Origin: Bacteroides eggerthii
GTDB taxonomy: Bacteria > Bacteroidota > Bacteroidia > Bacteroidales > Bacteroidaceae
Length of the DNA stretch: 64,000 bases
NCBI RefSeq assembly: GCF_025146565.1
Contig: NZ_CP102258.1
Location: 930,001 to 994,000 of the forward strand
Reading direction: 5' to 3'
Shown here: in pieces, positions 36,001-43,569 of the stretch
Layout: each line of letters opens with the position of its first letter
Position numbering within the stretch: position 1 is the first letter of the stretch
The notes under the pieces: generated by a model
Database searches by the model: none
Told to the model about the DNA's origin: nothing
What the model saw: only the letters and a program-made list of their open reading frames with translations
Translations under genes and position numbers: made by a program

Positions 36001-36479
36001 TGTGGACGACCTTCCATTGTTTTGGATAAATCAACCGTAGAGACAGCACCTGTCAGGTTAGCTTTCTTCTGTACGCCATATCCCACTACTACTACTTCAG
36101 AAAGCATTTCACTATCTTCTTTCAGAACGACTTTCATTGTTTTGGAAGCCTTTGTCTCTTGTGTCTGGTATCCAACAAATGAAATCCTTAAAGTTGCTCC
36201 CGGTTTTACGTTCAATGTAAATTTACCGTCCATGTCGGTGATAATACCGTTGGTCGTTCCTATTTCTACTACGCTGGCTCCGATGACGGGATCACCGCTT
36301 GCGTCTACAACTAAGCCACTGACAGTTTGGACCTGAAGTTGTTCTGTTACTTCTAAAGAACTGTCGGTGTTCGTTTGAGCAGCCATCGCATTACCACTGC
36401 TTAAAAACAGTGCGCTGATTGCTACTGCTGTGAGGAATTTGCTATTTGCCAATCCTCGTTTTATGCGATCTTCATTCAT
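33069..36479 (-). CDS. SusC/RagA family TonB-dependent outer-membrane receptor
   Basis: This is a full-length SusC-like transporter of 1136 residues. An unusual signal region (MNEDRIKRGLANSKFLTAVA, cleaved after NAMA) precedes a CarboxypepD-regulatory-like beta-sandwich (VSGLVVDASGDPVIGASVVE to SFVGYQTQE). A TonB-box/plug start follows (SEVVVVGYGVQKKANLTGAV), then the plug motif LIIVDGVPMDDISFLNTQDIESISVLKDAASTSIYG, then the 22-strand barrel ending in FSFGIQVTL. The N-terminal 60 codons and the upstream leader are nearly identical in design to those of the divergent susC at 38157. The TATCTTTG box nearly 300 bp upstream implies a long 5' leader. It pairs with the SusD gene 22 bp downstream. 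Confidence 0.95.
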   Translation of the reverse strand: MNEDRIKRGLANSKFLTAVAISALFLSSGNAMAAQTNTDSSLEVTEQLQVQTVSGLVVDASGDPVIGASVVEIGTTNGIITDMDGKFTLNVKPGATLRISFVGYQTQETKASKTMKVVLKEDSEMLSEVVVVGYGVQKKANLTGAVSTVDLSKTMEGRPQQDVAKALQGAVPGLSILNNTGDINSAASMRIRGLGTLSNKEVSNPLIIVDGVPMDDISFLNTQDIESISVLKDAASTSIYGARAAFGVILINTKGAKPKDKITINYSNNFAWDQSTYIPDYPDVPTQLRAGIEAKMNAGEGMPELFGMYFDQMLPYAEAWQRQHGGKSGYREMQPFQSMDNVGDYLLFENGKGLLYADWDVQGIFYNNAAPSQSHNVSIQGTSGKTHYYLSFGYDDKQGIMKIHPDELKKYNASVNLTTNVFDWLQVGARFNYTRKSYQRPDTWQNTYQYLWRWGSFFGPYGTVDGYDFKTIAQQKQAADRKENTDLTRMNTFLKADIIKGLTLNADFTYTIQNMNSGSADYSVFGMNNWGTFDTPSYIVGKSSTGIWRDASRQNNWTLNVYANYTKTFAKKHNVNVMVGANAEETDYIYLYGERSGLFDQNYPELNLANQDGQGLDWKHNDRASAGYFGRINYDYKGIYLLELNGRYDGSSRFPSNDRWAFFPSASIGYRLSEEAYFQPLKSIINNAKLRASFGEIGNEAVGDYRFVELIGQRLNNSSTGYVNWADGNGANANRLTMYNMPDLVSSTLSWERIRTTNLGMDLAFLNNDLNVSFDWFQRETRDMLAPSEVLPNTLGADAPYANAGNLRTRGWELNLNWRHQFNEWTVYANFNISDSKTKVTKWTNDSKMLNTYYSGKTYGDIWGFETERYFEESDFTGQNEDGSWNYKQGIADQSGLEGDNFHYGPGDIKFKDLNGDKKIDGGKGTADDHGDLKVIGNSMPRYEYSFHIGGAWKGIDLDLFFQGVGKRDEWTISSFNFPMMRNADLAIYANQTSYNKVLYNNDWTQVTGYDIRQSNAYPRLYPGNEAGGTISGIANGCHNYYPQSRYLTDMSYLRLKNVTLGYTFPKEWTRKAFIEKARIYFSGSNLFLLHKGSGDLPVDPEINANPSSNSDGSYGTWGRVAPITRTFSFGIQVTL

Positions 36480-36586
36480 AAATGATTGATGATTTTGTTG
36501 TTAATAAAATGTTTTTCAAAATAGATAAGGGGAAAATGGGGAGGATTTAAGGTTGTTATCTCCTCTGTTGTAGGCTTTTGATTATT

Positions 36587-36614
36587 CCATAGGCGTTTTT
36601 CTTGTTTAAAGGTT
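36587..36614 (-). repeat. Inverted leader block 2, copy at leftward susC
   Basis: Read on the minus strand, AACCTTTAAAC, a short AT spacer and AAAAACGCCTATGG match the plus-strand block at 38019-38045 with only a few differences. It lies in the 5' leader of the leftward susC. Confidence 0.7.
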
Positions 36615-36653
36615 CATAACTGTTATATTATCTCTCTATTTTTTATCTTAATC

Positions 36654-36672
36654 CAAGTACACGAGGAACTTA
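36654..36672 (-). repeat. Inverted leader block 1 (TAAGTTCCTCGTGTACTTG), copy at leftward susC
   Basis: On the minus strand this 19-mer is identical to 37976-37994 on the plus strand. The two copies sit in equivalent positions, about 160-190 bp upstream of the two divergent susC starts. Confidence 0.8.
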
Positions 36673-36687
36673 GTATATATTAAATCC

Positions 36688-36705
36688 CAGTTAATTTCTT
36701 AACTG
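36688..36705. repeat. Perfect 7-bp-stem hairpin in the leftward susC leader
   Basis: CAGTTAA-TTTC-TTAACTG forms a perfect stem with a tetraloop, just upstream of leader block 1. It occupies the place held by the 30-bp palindrome in the rightward susC leader. Confidence 0.55.
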
Positions 36706-36777
36706 TATTAACCGTCTTAAGAGATAAATCTTGTTATTAACAAAGGTGATAAAGTATTTTGTGTACTTCACACGTAA

Positions 36778-36785
36778 CAAAGATA
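36778..36785 (-). promoter_or_regulatory. TAnnTTTG box, distal promoter of the leftward susC
   Basis: TATCTTTG on the minus strand lies 298 bp upstream of the ATG at 36479, so a transcript from here would carry a leader of about 290 nt. The gap 36480-36884 is otherwise non-coding and contains the shared leader blocks. Confidence 0.6.
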
Positions 36786-36884
36786 TGTTTTTATTCAATA
36801 TCAAGAACATTTCTTTGCACTTTTTTAACTTTATAATTTTTAATTTGCAAAGAATGCTTGTATATACATTATTATATATTTAAT

Positions 36885-37733
36885 TTAAGGTTCTTCAATA
36901 TTTAAAGCATGGAATTCTATCAATCCATTCATAGGGGTTTCTTCAATCACATCTAATTCGATTCCAAATTCACCTGCTACTTCTCTTAATATGGTGGCGT
37001 AACTGTTAGCTAATGAACCGACAAATCGAATGGGATAGTTTTTGTAGTCATATTGGCATACATTTCGAGTGAAGAAGTTTCTTAGATTACTGGTTATCAG
37101 ATTGAATACATAATCGTCATTCGTATAATCAGCTAAAAAATAAGAGATTGTAGAAAGAAAACGGTTCGGGAAAGGACGGTTATACACTGATTCCATGACC
37201 TCATTAGGACTGATGCGGAACTTTTCGAAAAAATCGGCCATTACATCCTTAGGAGCCAAGCCTTTCAAGACATCAGACAAGAACATTTTGCCCAACACCG
37301 CTCCACTGCCCTCATCGCCTAGAATATATCCGCCTGCTCTGACGTTCTTAACTACTATTTTTCCGTCATAAAAGCATGAGTTAGAGCCTGTTCCTAAAAT
37401 ACAGGCAATACCTGCTTCGCATTTGAACAAACCGCGGGCAGCTGCAAGAAGATCGCTTTCTACTTGGATAGGAGTTTTAAATTGTGCTACTAATGATGCA
37501 CCCAATATATTCTTCTTTTCATAAGAAGTACATCCGGCTCCATAATAGTATACTTGCTCTAATTTTTTTTTAAAGAAAATCTCAGGTAAACCTAAACGTA
37601 CACTCCGGCTAATCTCCCTTCTTGTTTGGAAAAAAGGATTTAACCCTTCTGTGAAAACACGCTGTATCAAGTGATTGTCTTCAACCAGGGCCCATTCAGT
37701 TCTTGTAGAACCACTTTCTGCGATTAGTTTCAT
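36885..37733 (-). CDS. BadF/BadG/BcrA/BcrD-type amino-sugar kinase (second copy)
   Basis: This is a cytoplasmic ASKHA-fold sugar kinase of 282 residues, paralogous to the kinase at 11786-12631. Shared motifs are LIAESGSTRTEWALVED at the N-terminus, CEAGIACILGTGSNSCFYDG, GGYILGDEGSGAVLGKMFLSDVLK and YNRPFPNRFLS. It stands alone between the leaders of two divergent susC genes, with its own TATATTTG box at 37759-37766. The family phosphorylates GlcNAc or MurNAc. The position suggests that it serves the uptake system on either side, perhaps with the second kinase covering the other amino sugar. It would not be co-transcribed with the leftward susCD, whose promoter lies beyond its stop. No regulator domain is present. 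Confidence 0.88.
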   Translation of the reverse strand: MKLIAESGSTRTEWALVEDNHLIQRVFTEGLNPFFQTRREISRSVRLGLPEIFFKKKLEQVYYYGAGCTSYEKKNILGASLVAQFKTPIQVESDLLAAARGLFKCEAGIACILGTGSNSCFYDGKIVVKNVRAGGYILGDEGSGAVLGKMFLSDVLKGLAPKDVMADFFEKFRISPNEVMESVYNRPFPNRFLSTISYFLADYTNDDYVFNLITSNLRNFFTRNVCQYDYKNYPIRFVGSLANSYATILREVAGEFGIELDVIEETPMNGLIEFHALNIEEP

Positions 37734-37758
37734 AGATAGCTTGTTTTAGAATTGGATA

Positions 37759-37766
37759 CAAATATA
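37759..37766 (-). promoter_or_regulatory. TAnnTTTG promoter box for the inter-susC kinase gene
   Basis: TATATTTG on the minus strand, 26 bp upstream of the ATG at 37733. It would yield a short leader. Confidence 0.6.
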
Positions 37767-37831
37767 TAGTTATTTTTAATATTCTTGCACTATTTTCTCA
37801 AAAACTTTATTTTATGATTTAGATCGGTCAT

Positions 37832-37840
37832 TATCTTTTG
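37832..37840 (+). promoter_or_regulatory. Near-consensus promoter box (TATCTTTTG), distal promoter candidate of the rightward susC
   Basis: TATCTTTTG has one T more than TAnnTTTG. It lies 317 bp upstream of the ATG at 38157, the same distance class as the exact TATCTTTG box in front of the leftward susC, which supports a long shared leader. Confidence 0.4.
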
Positions 37841-37916
37841 ATTCTATCAGGTAAGATGTTTGTAGGCTGACAATAACCGCGCATCTGTCATGAACAAATA
37901 AAGGCTTACGTACTTT

Positions 37917-37946
37917 TAATTCGTTAGACAATTGTCTAACGAATTA
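37917..37946. repeat. 30-bp perfect palindrome in the rightward susC leader
   Basis: The sequence from 37917 to 37946 equals its own reverse complement over all 30 bases. Its half-site is TAATTCGTTAGACAA and the centre is CAATTG. It could be a dimeric-protein operator, a cruciform or an RNA hairpin. The surrounding gap 37734-38156 also holds the kinase promoter and the two shared leader blocks. Confidence 0.85.
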
Positions 37947-37975
37947 TTATTAATGGACATAAGGTTATAACCGCC

Positions 37976-37994
37976 TAAGTTCCTCGTGTACTTG
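37976..37994 (+). repeat. Inverted leader block 1 (TAAGTTCCTCGTGTACTTG), copy at rightward susC
   Basis: This 19-bp block is identical to the minus-strand block at 36654-36672. It lies 162 bp upstream of the rightward susC start. Confidence 0.8.
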
Positions 37995-38018
37995 AAACTT
38001 ATAACTAAAAAATATATA

Positions 38019-38045
38019 AACCTTTAAACTAAAAAACGCCTATGG
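38019..38045 (+). repeat. Inverted leader block 2, copy at rightward susC
   Basis: AACCTTTAAAC, a short A-rich spacer and AACGCCTATGG match the inverted block at 36587-36614, with a one-base length difference. Confidence 0.7.
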
Positions 38046-38111
38046 AGCAATTGGAAACACAGAGATGAGGGTAGCTCGTATTATACTCTCATAATTATTT
38101 TTACTCTTACC

Positions 38112-38119
38112 TATTTTTG
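38112..38119 (+). promoter_or_regulatory. TAnnTTTG box, proximal promoter candidate of the rightward susC
   Basis: TATTTTTG, 37 bp upstream of the ATG at 38157. The equivalent place before the leftward susC has TATTTTG, one T short. It may be a second promoter or a chance AT-rich match. Confidence 0.4.
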
Positions 38120-38156
38120 AGAAAATTATTTTAATTAACAAAATCATCAATCATTT

Positions 38157-41100
38157 ATGAATGAAGATCGCAGAAAGCGAGGATTTGTGCACAGCAATTT
38201 CCTCACAGCAGTAGCAATCAGCACCCTGTTTTTAGGCAGTGGCAATGCGATGGCTGCTCAAACGGATACCGACATCTCTTTAGGAGTGACAGAGCAATTG
38301 CAAATGCAAACTATAACCGGACTGGTGGTAGATGCAAATGGTGAACCTGTCATCGGAGCCAGTGTCGTAGAGAAGGGAACTACAAATGGCGGTATAACCA
38401 ATATTGACGGCAAGTTTACGCTGAATGTGAAGCCGGGAGCCGTTTTGAAAGTTTCGTTCGTTGGTTATCAGACTGAGGAGGTAAAAGCCACGAGAACAAT
38501 GAAAATTGTTTTGAAGGAGGACAGCGAGATGCTTTCCGAAGTTGTAGTCGTGGGTTACGGTACACAAAAGAAGGCCAATCTTACGGGAGCCGTAGCGACG
38601 GTCGATGTAAACAAGGCATTGGATAGCCGCCCTATTGCCGATGTGGGGCGCGGACTTCAAGGTTCGGTGGCAGGTGTCAATGTCACAATTCCTACGGGTG
38701 AAATCGGTTCGGACCCGTTGATAAAAATTCGTGGTCAAGTAGGTTCTATCAAAGGTGGTAGCAGTCCGCTTATTTTGTTGGACAATGTGGAGATTCCGAG
38801 TATTCAGATGGTGAATCCGGATGATATTCAATCCATTTCAATTTTGAAGGATGCGGCTTCCTCCTCTATTTACGGTGCGAAGGCAGCTTTCGGTGTAGTG
38901 TTGATTACTACGAAAAAGGGAGCGCAAGGAGATAAGTTCGAAGTGAGCTATTCCAATAACTTCTCTTGGCAGGACCCCGCCAAGAAAATTGAAATCGGAG
39001 GCATAGAGGCACTGCAATATACGCTGGATGCGCAGATCAACAGAAATGAGCCTATGCCTGCCGGTGGTTTTTGGCGTATCAATGAAGAAAGTTTGGAGAA
39101 AGCTAAAGAATGGCAGCGGTTATATGGCGGGAAAGTAAATTGGAACGATCCTGTGGTATATGGGCGTGACTGGTATTTCGATGGATCGCAGAAATATGGA
39201 TACCGAACCTATGACGGAGCTAAGGCAATGATTAAGAATTGGGCCCCGACCATGACGCATAATCTGTCTGTAAGTGGAAAGAGTGGAAAGACTACCTATA
39301 ACATAGGTTTGGGCTATCTGGACCAGAGCGGCATGTCAAGAACGGCGAAGGAGGATGATTTCAAACGATATAATGCTTCGGTCAGCGTTTCTTCGGAACT
39401 CAACAAATACATTACGGTGAGAGCCAGCTCTATCTACTCCGACCGCAACAAACGCTATCCGGGCATCGGTAATACGGCTGCTGACCCTTGGTTGTATCTT
39501 TACCGTTGGAGCCCGTTGATGCCGATGGGGGTAACGGAGCATGGCAATCCGTTGAAAGAGCCTACCTATGAAATGGCGGCTTCCAATACTGATAATTTGC
39601 AGAATAAGTATTATAACATCAATTTAGGATTTACGCTGAATCTCACCAAGAACTGGGATGTCAAGTTCGACTATACGTATGACAAGCAGTCTACCGAAAC
39701 CAATTCTTCGGTAACGCAATACAATGCCGGTGAGATGTGGTACTCGCCAACACCATGGATTGAAAACGGCAGCCAGGTATATGTCAACGAACTTGGAGAG
39801 AGAGTGGACACCGGCGGCATGCCCGCCTATCGTTTTCCGGTGGGGCCTTATTACAACAGTTCGGGTCCTCAGACAAGTCAGGTGGCAACCAAGAACAGAT
39901 CGGTGGACAACAACACCATTAATGTTTATACTACCTACAACCTGCAACTCGGTGCAGAGAAGCAGCATGCTTTCAAGTTTATGGCAGGTATGAACAGGGT
40001 GACCAATAAATGGAGTTCATCAAAGGGCACCATAAACGATCTGATAGACTTGGAGAACCCGCAATTTCCGTTTGCCGTAGGCGACCAGTTCTTTGAAGGA
40101 GACCGTAACTGGGAATCTCAACTGGGCTTCTTCGGACGTCTCAACTATGCTTTTGAAGACAAATACTTCCTCGAAGCCAATATACGCAGGGATGGCTCAT
40201 CCAAATTCCCCGATCATCTGAAATGGAAATGGTTCCCCTCTTTCTCCGCCGGTTGGGTATTTACCAGTGAGGAATTCATGAAACCCATTGAGAACATCCT
40301 GAGCTTCGGTAAGTTCAGGGCATCTTGGGGTAGCATCGGTGACCAGACGGTATCCAATACATTGTATAAGTCTGTATTGGAAGGAGGACAGTCTACTTGG
40401 CTGGGCGGTAACGGCAATAAACTGCCTTTGTTCGGAACTCCTACGCTGGTGGACAGTGACATTAGCTGGCAGCAGATCGAAACGCTGGACTTCGGTATTG
40501 ACTTGCGGTTCTTTAACAATAAGTTTGGCGTGACTTTCGATTGGTACAGACGGGATACAAAAGACATGCTTGTGGGTGGTGAAAGCCTACCGGTGACACT
40601 GGGCACTACTGCTCCGGTGGGCAACTACGGTAGCTTGAGGACCAAAGGCTGGGAATTGTCGGCCGACTTCAACCATCGTTTCTCTAACGGATTGGGCATC
40701 AATGCTATGGCATCTATATCCGATGCAACTACCCACATAACCAGAGGCGCTGACTATCTGACGCCATGGGAAGACCGTAAGCTGGGTTCTGAATTCTCTA
40801 CCGGAAGCCGATACGGCGATATTTACGGTTTGGTAACAGACAGGCTGTTCCAAAAAGAGGACTTCGTTTATGGAGAGGATGGAAAGATAGAGAAAGTGAC
40901 CGTTGTCTATAATGGAACGGCTCGCGAAACGAACAAACAGTCTTCCAAGTATCCTGTATATCAGGTGCACTATGAAGACGGCAACAAGATTGTCTTTGCT
41001 CCCGGTGATGTTAAGTTCGTAGATTTGGATGGCGATGGCTACATCACTCCGGGTACGGGTACAAACGGTGATCCGGGCGATGTGACCGTTATCGGTAATA

Positions 41101-41642
41101 CCACTCCCCGCTATGAATACAGTTTCCGTTTGGGTGCCGACTATAAAGGTATCGATTTCTCCATCTTCTTCCAGGGCATTGGCAAACGCCAGATCTGGGG
41201 TAGCGGACAATTGGCCATTCCGGGTTTCAATGCCAAAGAAGGGGCTATGCCCAAGACTTTTACCACCAACTATTGGACGGAAGAGAATACGGATGCTTTC
41301 TATCCCAGAGCTTGGGATTTGGGAGGCAACGATACCGGATTCAGCATGCAGAAGCAGTCACGCTATCTGCTTGACATGTCCTACTTAAGAATCAAGAACA
41401 TTACGTTGGGATATTCCGTACCCAGAAATCTGTTGTCCAAAGTATACCTGACGAAAGCCAGAATCTATATGTCACTGGAGAATTTCTTCACATTTGATAA
41501 TCTGGACGGACTGCCTATCGACCCGGAAGCTGTGTCGGGCTATTCCATGTTCAGAACTGATGAAAGATATAATCTTGGACGCACCGGTACGGGTACACCG
41601 GTATTTAAGAGCATATCATGCGGTATTCAACTAACCTTCTAA
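38157..41642 (+). CDS. SusC/RagA family TonB-dependent outer-membrane receptor
   Basis: This is a full-length SusC-like transporter of 1161 residues. The signal region (MNEDRRKRGFVHSNFLTAVA to GNAMAAQ) is almost the same as that of the divergent susC at 33069-36479. The CarboxypepD-like domain (ITGLVVDANGEPVIGASVVE), the plug start (SEVVVVGYGTQKKANLTGAV) and the plug motif (SPLILLDNVEIPSIQMVNPDDIQSISILKDAASSSIYGAKAAFGV) follow. After the plug the two proteins diverge, so substrate range should differ. The barrel ends in SCGIQLTF. It is followed 12 bp later by a susD gene and then by a lipoprotein and a GHL10 glycosidase, a complete small utilisation locus. No HTCS or anti-sigma gene is adjacent. 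Confidence 0.95.
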   Translation: MNEDRRKRGFVHSNFLTAVAISTLFLGSGNAMAAQTDTDISLGVTEQLQMQTITGLVVDANGEPVIGASVVEKGTTNGGITNIDGKFTLNVKPGAVLKVSFVGYQTEEVKATRTMKIVLKEDSEMLSEVVVVGYGTQKKANLTGAVATVDVNKALDSRPIADVGRGLQGSVAGVNVTIPTGEIGSDPLIKIRGQVGSIKGGSSPLILLDNVEIPSIQMVNPDDIQSISILKDAASSSIYGAKAAFGVVLITTKKGAQGDKFEVSYSNNFSWQDPAKKIEIGGIEALQYTLDAQINRNEPMPAGGFWRINEESLEKAKEWQRLYGGKVNWNDPVVYGRDWYFDGSQKYGYRTYDGAKAMIKNWAPTMTHNLSVSGKSGKTTYNIGLGYLDQSGMSRTAKEDDFKRYNASVSVSSELNKYITVRASSIYSDRNKRYPGIGNTAADPWLYLYRWSPLMPMGVTEHGNPLKEPTYEMAASNTDNLQNKYYNINLGFTLNLTKNWDVKFDYTYDKQSTETNSSVTQYNAGEMWYSPTPWIENGSQVYVNELGERVDTGGMPAYRFPVGPYYNSSGPQTSQVATKNRSVDNNTINVYTTYNLQLGAEKQHAFKFMAGMNRVTNKWSSSKGTINDLIDLENPQFPFAVGDQFFEGDRNWESQLGFFGRLNYAFEDKYFLEANIRRDGSSKFPDHLKWKWFPSFSAGWVFTSEEFMKPIENILSFGKFRASWGSIGDQTVSNTLYKSVLEGGQSTWLGGNGNKLPLFGTPTLVDSDISWQQIETLDFGIDLRFFNNKFGVTFDWYRRDTKDMLVGGESLPVTLGTTAPVGNYGSLRTKGWELSADFNHRFSNGLGINAMASISDATTHITRGADYLTPWEDRKLGSEFSTGSRYGDIYGLVTDRLFQKEDFVYGEDGKIEKVTVVYNGTARETNKQSSKYPVYQVHYEDGNKIVFAPGDVKFVDLDGDGYITPGTGTNGDPGDVTVIGNTTPRYEYSFRLGADYKGIDFSIFFQGIGKRQIWGSGQLAIPGFNAKEGAMPKTFTTNYWTEENTDAFYPRAWDLGGNDTGFSMQKQSRYLLDMSYLRIKNITLGYSVPRNLLSKVYLTKARIYMSLENFFTFDNLDGLPIDPEAVSGYSMFRTDERYNLGRTGTGTPVFKSISCGIQLTF

Positions 41643-41654
41643 AATAGAATTATT

Positions 41655-43517
41655 ATGAAACTAAAAATATATGCAGTTTTAACCTGTATCATCTTCTTGT
41701 TCTCCAATTGCAATGATGTGCTCGACCGCCCTTCATTGACATCGGCCGAAGATGCTGCCTATTGGACCAGCGAGTCGAGAGTGCGCTTGTATGCCAACGC
41801 TTTCTATTCCAACTTCTTTGTGGGCTATGGAGTGGGTTATGAAACCACTTATGCTCCCAACGCCAATTATACCTTTAATGATGATGCGGTGATTAGATCC
41901 ACCCAGAGGAACTTCAACCGTTCGGTTCCTACCAGCAAGGGAAGTACATCCTTGGACATTAAATGGGAGAGTGAGTTTACAGGCCCGACCTGGAATTTCG
42001 CTTGGGTCAGAAAAGCCAATATCATGCTTGCCCGTATCGACAGTGAGATGACGAATATATTGACCGAAGAACAGTATAACCATTGGACGGGTATCGGACG
42101 CTTCTTCAGGGCATTGGAATATGCGCGTCTTGTAAACGTGTTCGGTGATGTGCCCTATTATGACACAGAGGTGCTGAATACCGATAAAGATGCCCTGTAC
42201 AAAGACCGTACTCCAAGAAACGAGGTAATGGATGCCGTTTATGATGATTTTGACTTTGCGATGCAGAACGTCCGTAAGAGCGACGGTGCGCAAAATGTAG
42301 ACCGCTATGTGGTGGCCGCTTTCGTTTCGCGTTGGGCATTGTTCGAAGCAAGCTGGCAGAAGTATTACTATAAGGACAATGAACGTGCCAAGAAGTTCTT
42401 TGAGCAGGCCATTACGGCAGCGGATATTGTAATGGGCAGCGGCAAATACGCCATCGACGTGGATTTCCGTGCGCTGTTCGGTTCGATGAAGGCCCCCGGA
42501 AAAGAATGTATCTTATATCGTACTTATGATGCCGGCCAGAAGGTGACGCACTCCATTGCATTGAATTGCAATCCGCAGAACTCCACCGATGTAGGTCCGA
42601 ACCTTGATTTGATAAAGTCGTTCATCTGTACGGACGGCAAAGATTATCAGACTTCCGGACTGGATGATGCCGATGACTTTACGTTGAGCAACCTCATCAA
42701 GACAAGAGACCCGCGCTTTGAAGCGAGTTTCTATGAAAAGCCGGTGCCTACGGCAAAGAGTTGTTATTTGTTTGTAACCAAGTTTATACCGCGAAGCGCT
42801 TTGGATTTTTTGAAAATAGAGGGCGGCACCATAGCTCCTGAGTTCTCGGGCAGCAGCAACGTGACCGGTTATCCGGTTATCCGTTATGCCGAAGTGCTCT
42901 TGAACTGGATTGAAGCAAAGGCGGAACTTGCAACATTGGGCGGAACGGCGGTTATTCAGGATGACATTGATGTTTCTATCAATAAGATTCGCGAGAGACC
43001 GATAGCGCCCGAAGCGAAGAAGCTGGGAGTTACCCGCACTGCTGATATGGACCTCGCCGACCTTCCGGACGATCCCCGCAGAGATCCTTCTGTATCAAAA
43101 CTGCTTTGGGAGATCAGGCGTGAACGTCGTATGGAGTTTGCATTTGAGTTCTCGCGTATTATCGATCTGAGACGTTGGGGCAAGTTGGAATACATGGATA
43201 CTGAAAAGAATAAGGACTTGTTGGCAGGTACTTGGGTGAATTTTGCCGAAGAGGTGAGCGATGAGCTGAAAGATGAAAATAAGGGCAAAATCCGGGTAAT
43301 GGACAAGCAGGGCAACTTCATCGTGTTCGACGGTAAGAACAAGGATAAGATGAAAGGTTTCTTCTATCCCGCAGAGAATTTGGGGAGATTGAAGTTCTTG
43401 AATGTTCCTAATGTCAATCCGTACCTTTCGCCTATCGGTACTAACCAGATTGCGGACTACCAAAGCAGAGGATATACGCTGACGCAGACCGAAGGCTGGC
43501 CTACCGGCTTGGAATAA
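41655..43517 (+). CDS. SusD/RagB family glycan-binding lipoprotein
   Basis: This is a surface lipoprotein of 620 residues, somewhat long for SusD. The lipoprotein signal ends at LFSNC (Cys19), followed by NDVLDRPSLTSAEDAAYW. GRFFRALEYARLVNVFGDVPYYD is the conserved helix and GYPVIRYAEVLLNWIEAKAELATLGG the later repeat. LLWEIRRERRMEFAFEFSRIIDLRRWG is the C-terminal signature. It partners the SusC gene 12 bp upstream. Extra length near residues 540-580 (DELKDENKGKIRVMDKQGNF) forms a charged insertion before the C-terminus. The ligand is unknown; the neighbouring GHL10 enzyme suggests an amino-sugar glycan. Confidence 0.94.
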   Translation: MKLKIYAVLTCIIFLFSNCNDVLDRPSLTSAEDAAYWTSESRVRLYANAFYSNFFVGYGVGYETTYAPNANYTFNDDAVIRSTQRNFNRSVPTSKGSTSLDIKWESEFTGPTWNFAWVRKANIMLARIDSEMTNILTEEQYNHWTGIGRFFRALEYARLVNVFGDVPYYDTEVLNTDKDALYKDRTPRNEVMDAVYDDFDFAMQNVRKSDGAQNVDRYVVAAFVSRWALFEASWQKYYYKDNERAKKFFEQAITAADIVMGSGKYAIDVDFRALFGSMKAPGKECILYRTYDAGQKVTHSIALNCNPQNSTDVGPNLDLIKSFICTDGKDYQTSGLDDADDFTLSNLIKTRDPRFEASFYEKPVPTAKSCYLFVTKFIPRSALDFLKIEGGTIAPEFSGSSNVTGYPVIRYAEVLLNWIEAKAELATLGGTAVIQDDIDVSINKIRERPIAPEAKKLGVTRTADMDLADLPDDPRRDPSVSKLLWEIRRERRMEFAFEFSRIIDLRRWGKLEYMDTEKNKDLLAGTWVNFAEEVSDELKDENKGKIRVMDKQGNFIVFDGKNKDKMKGFFYPAENLGRLKFLNVPNVNPYLSPIGTNQIADYQSRGYTLTQTEGWPTGLE

Positions 43518-43569
43518 TGAAGCGAGTAAGTGAAACAATGAGATTTATTTCAAACTAAAACATGAGATT

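Noticed and set aside
36480..38156. Site-specific invertible promoter of the Mpi/multiple-DNA-inversion type
   Set aside because: The inverted blocks are interrupted homology and not short exact recombinase sites, and no invertase gene is present nearby. Homologous inversion stays possible and is listed as a finding.
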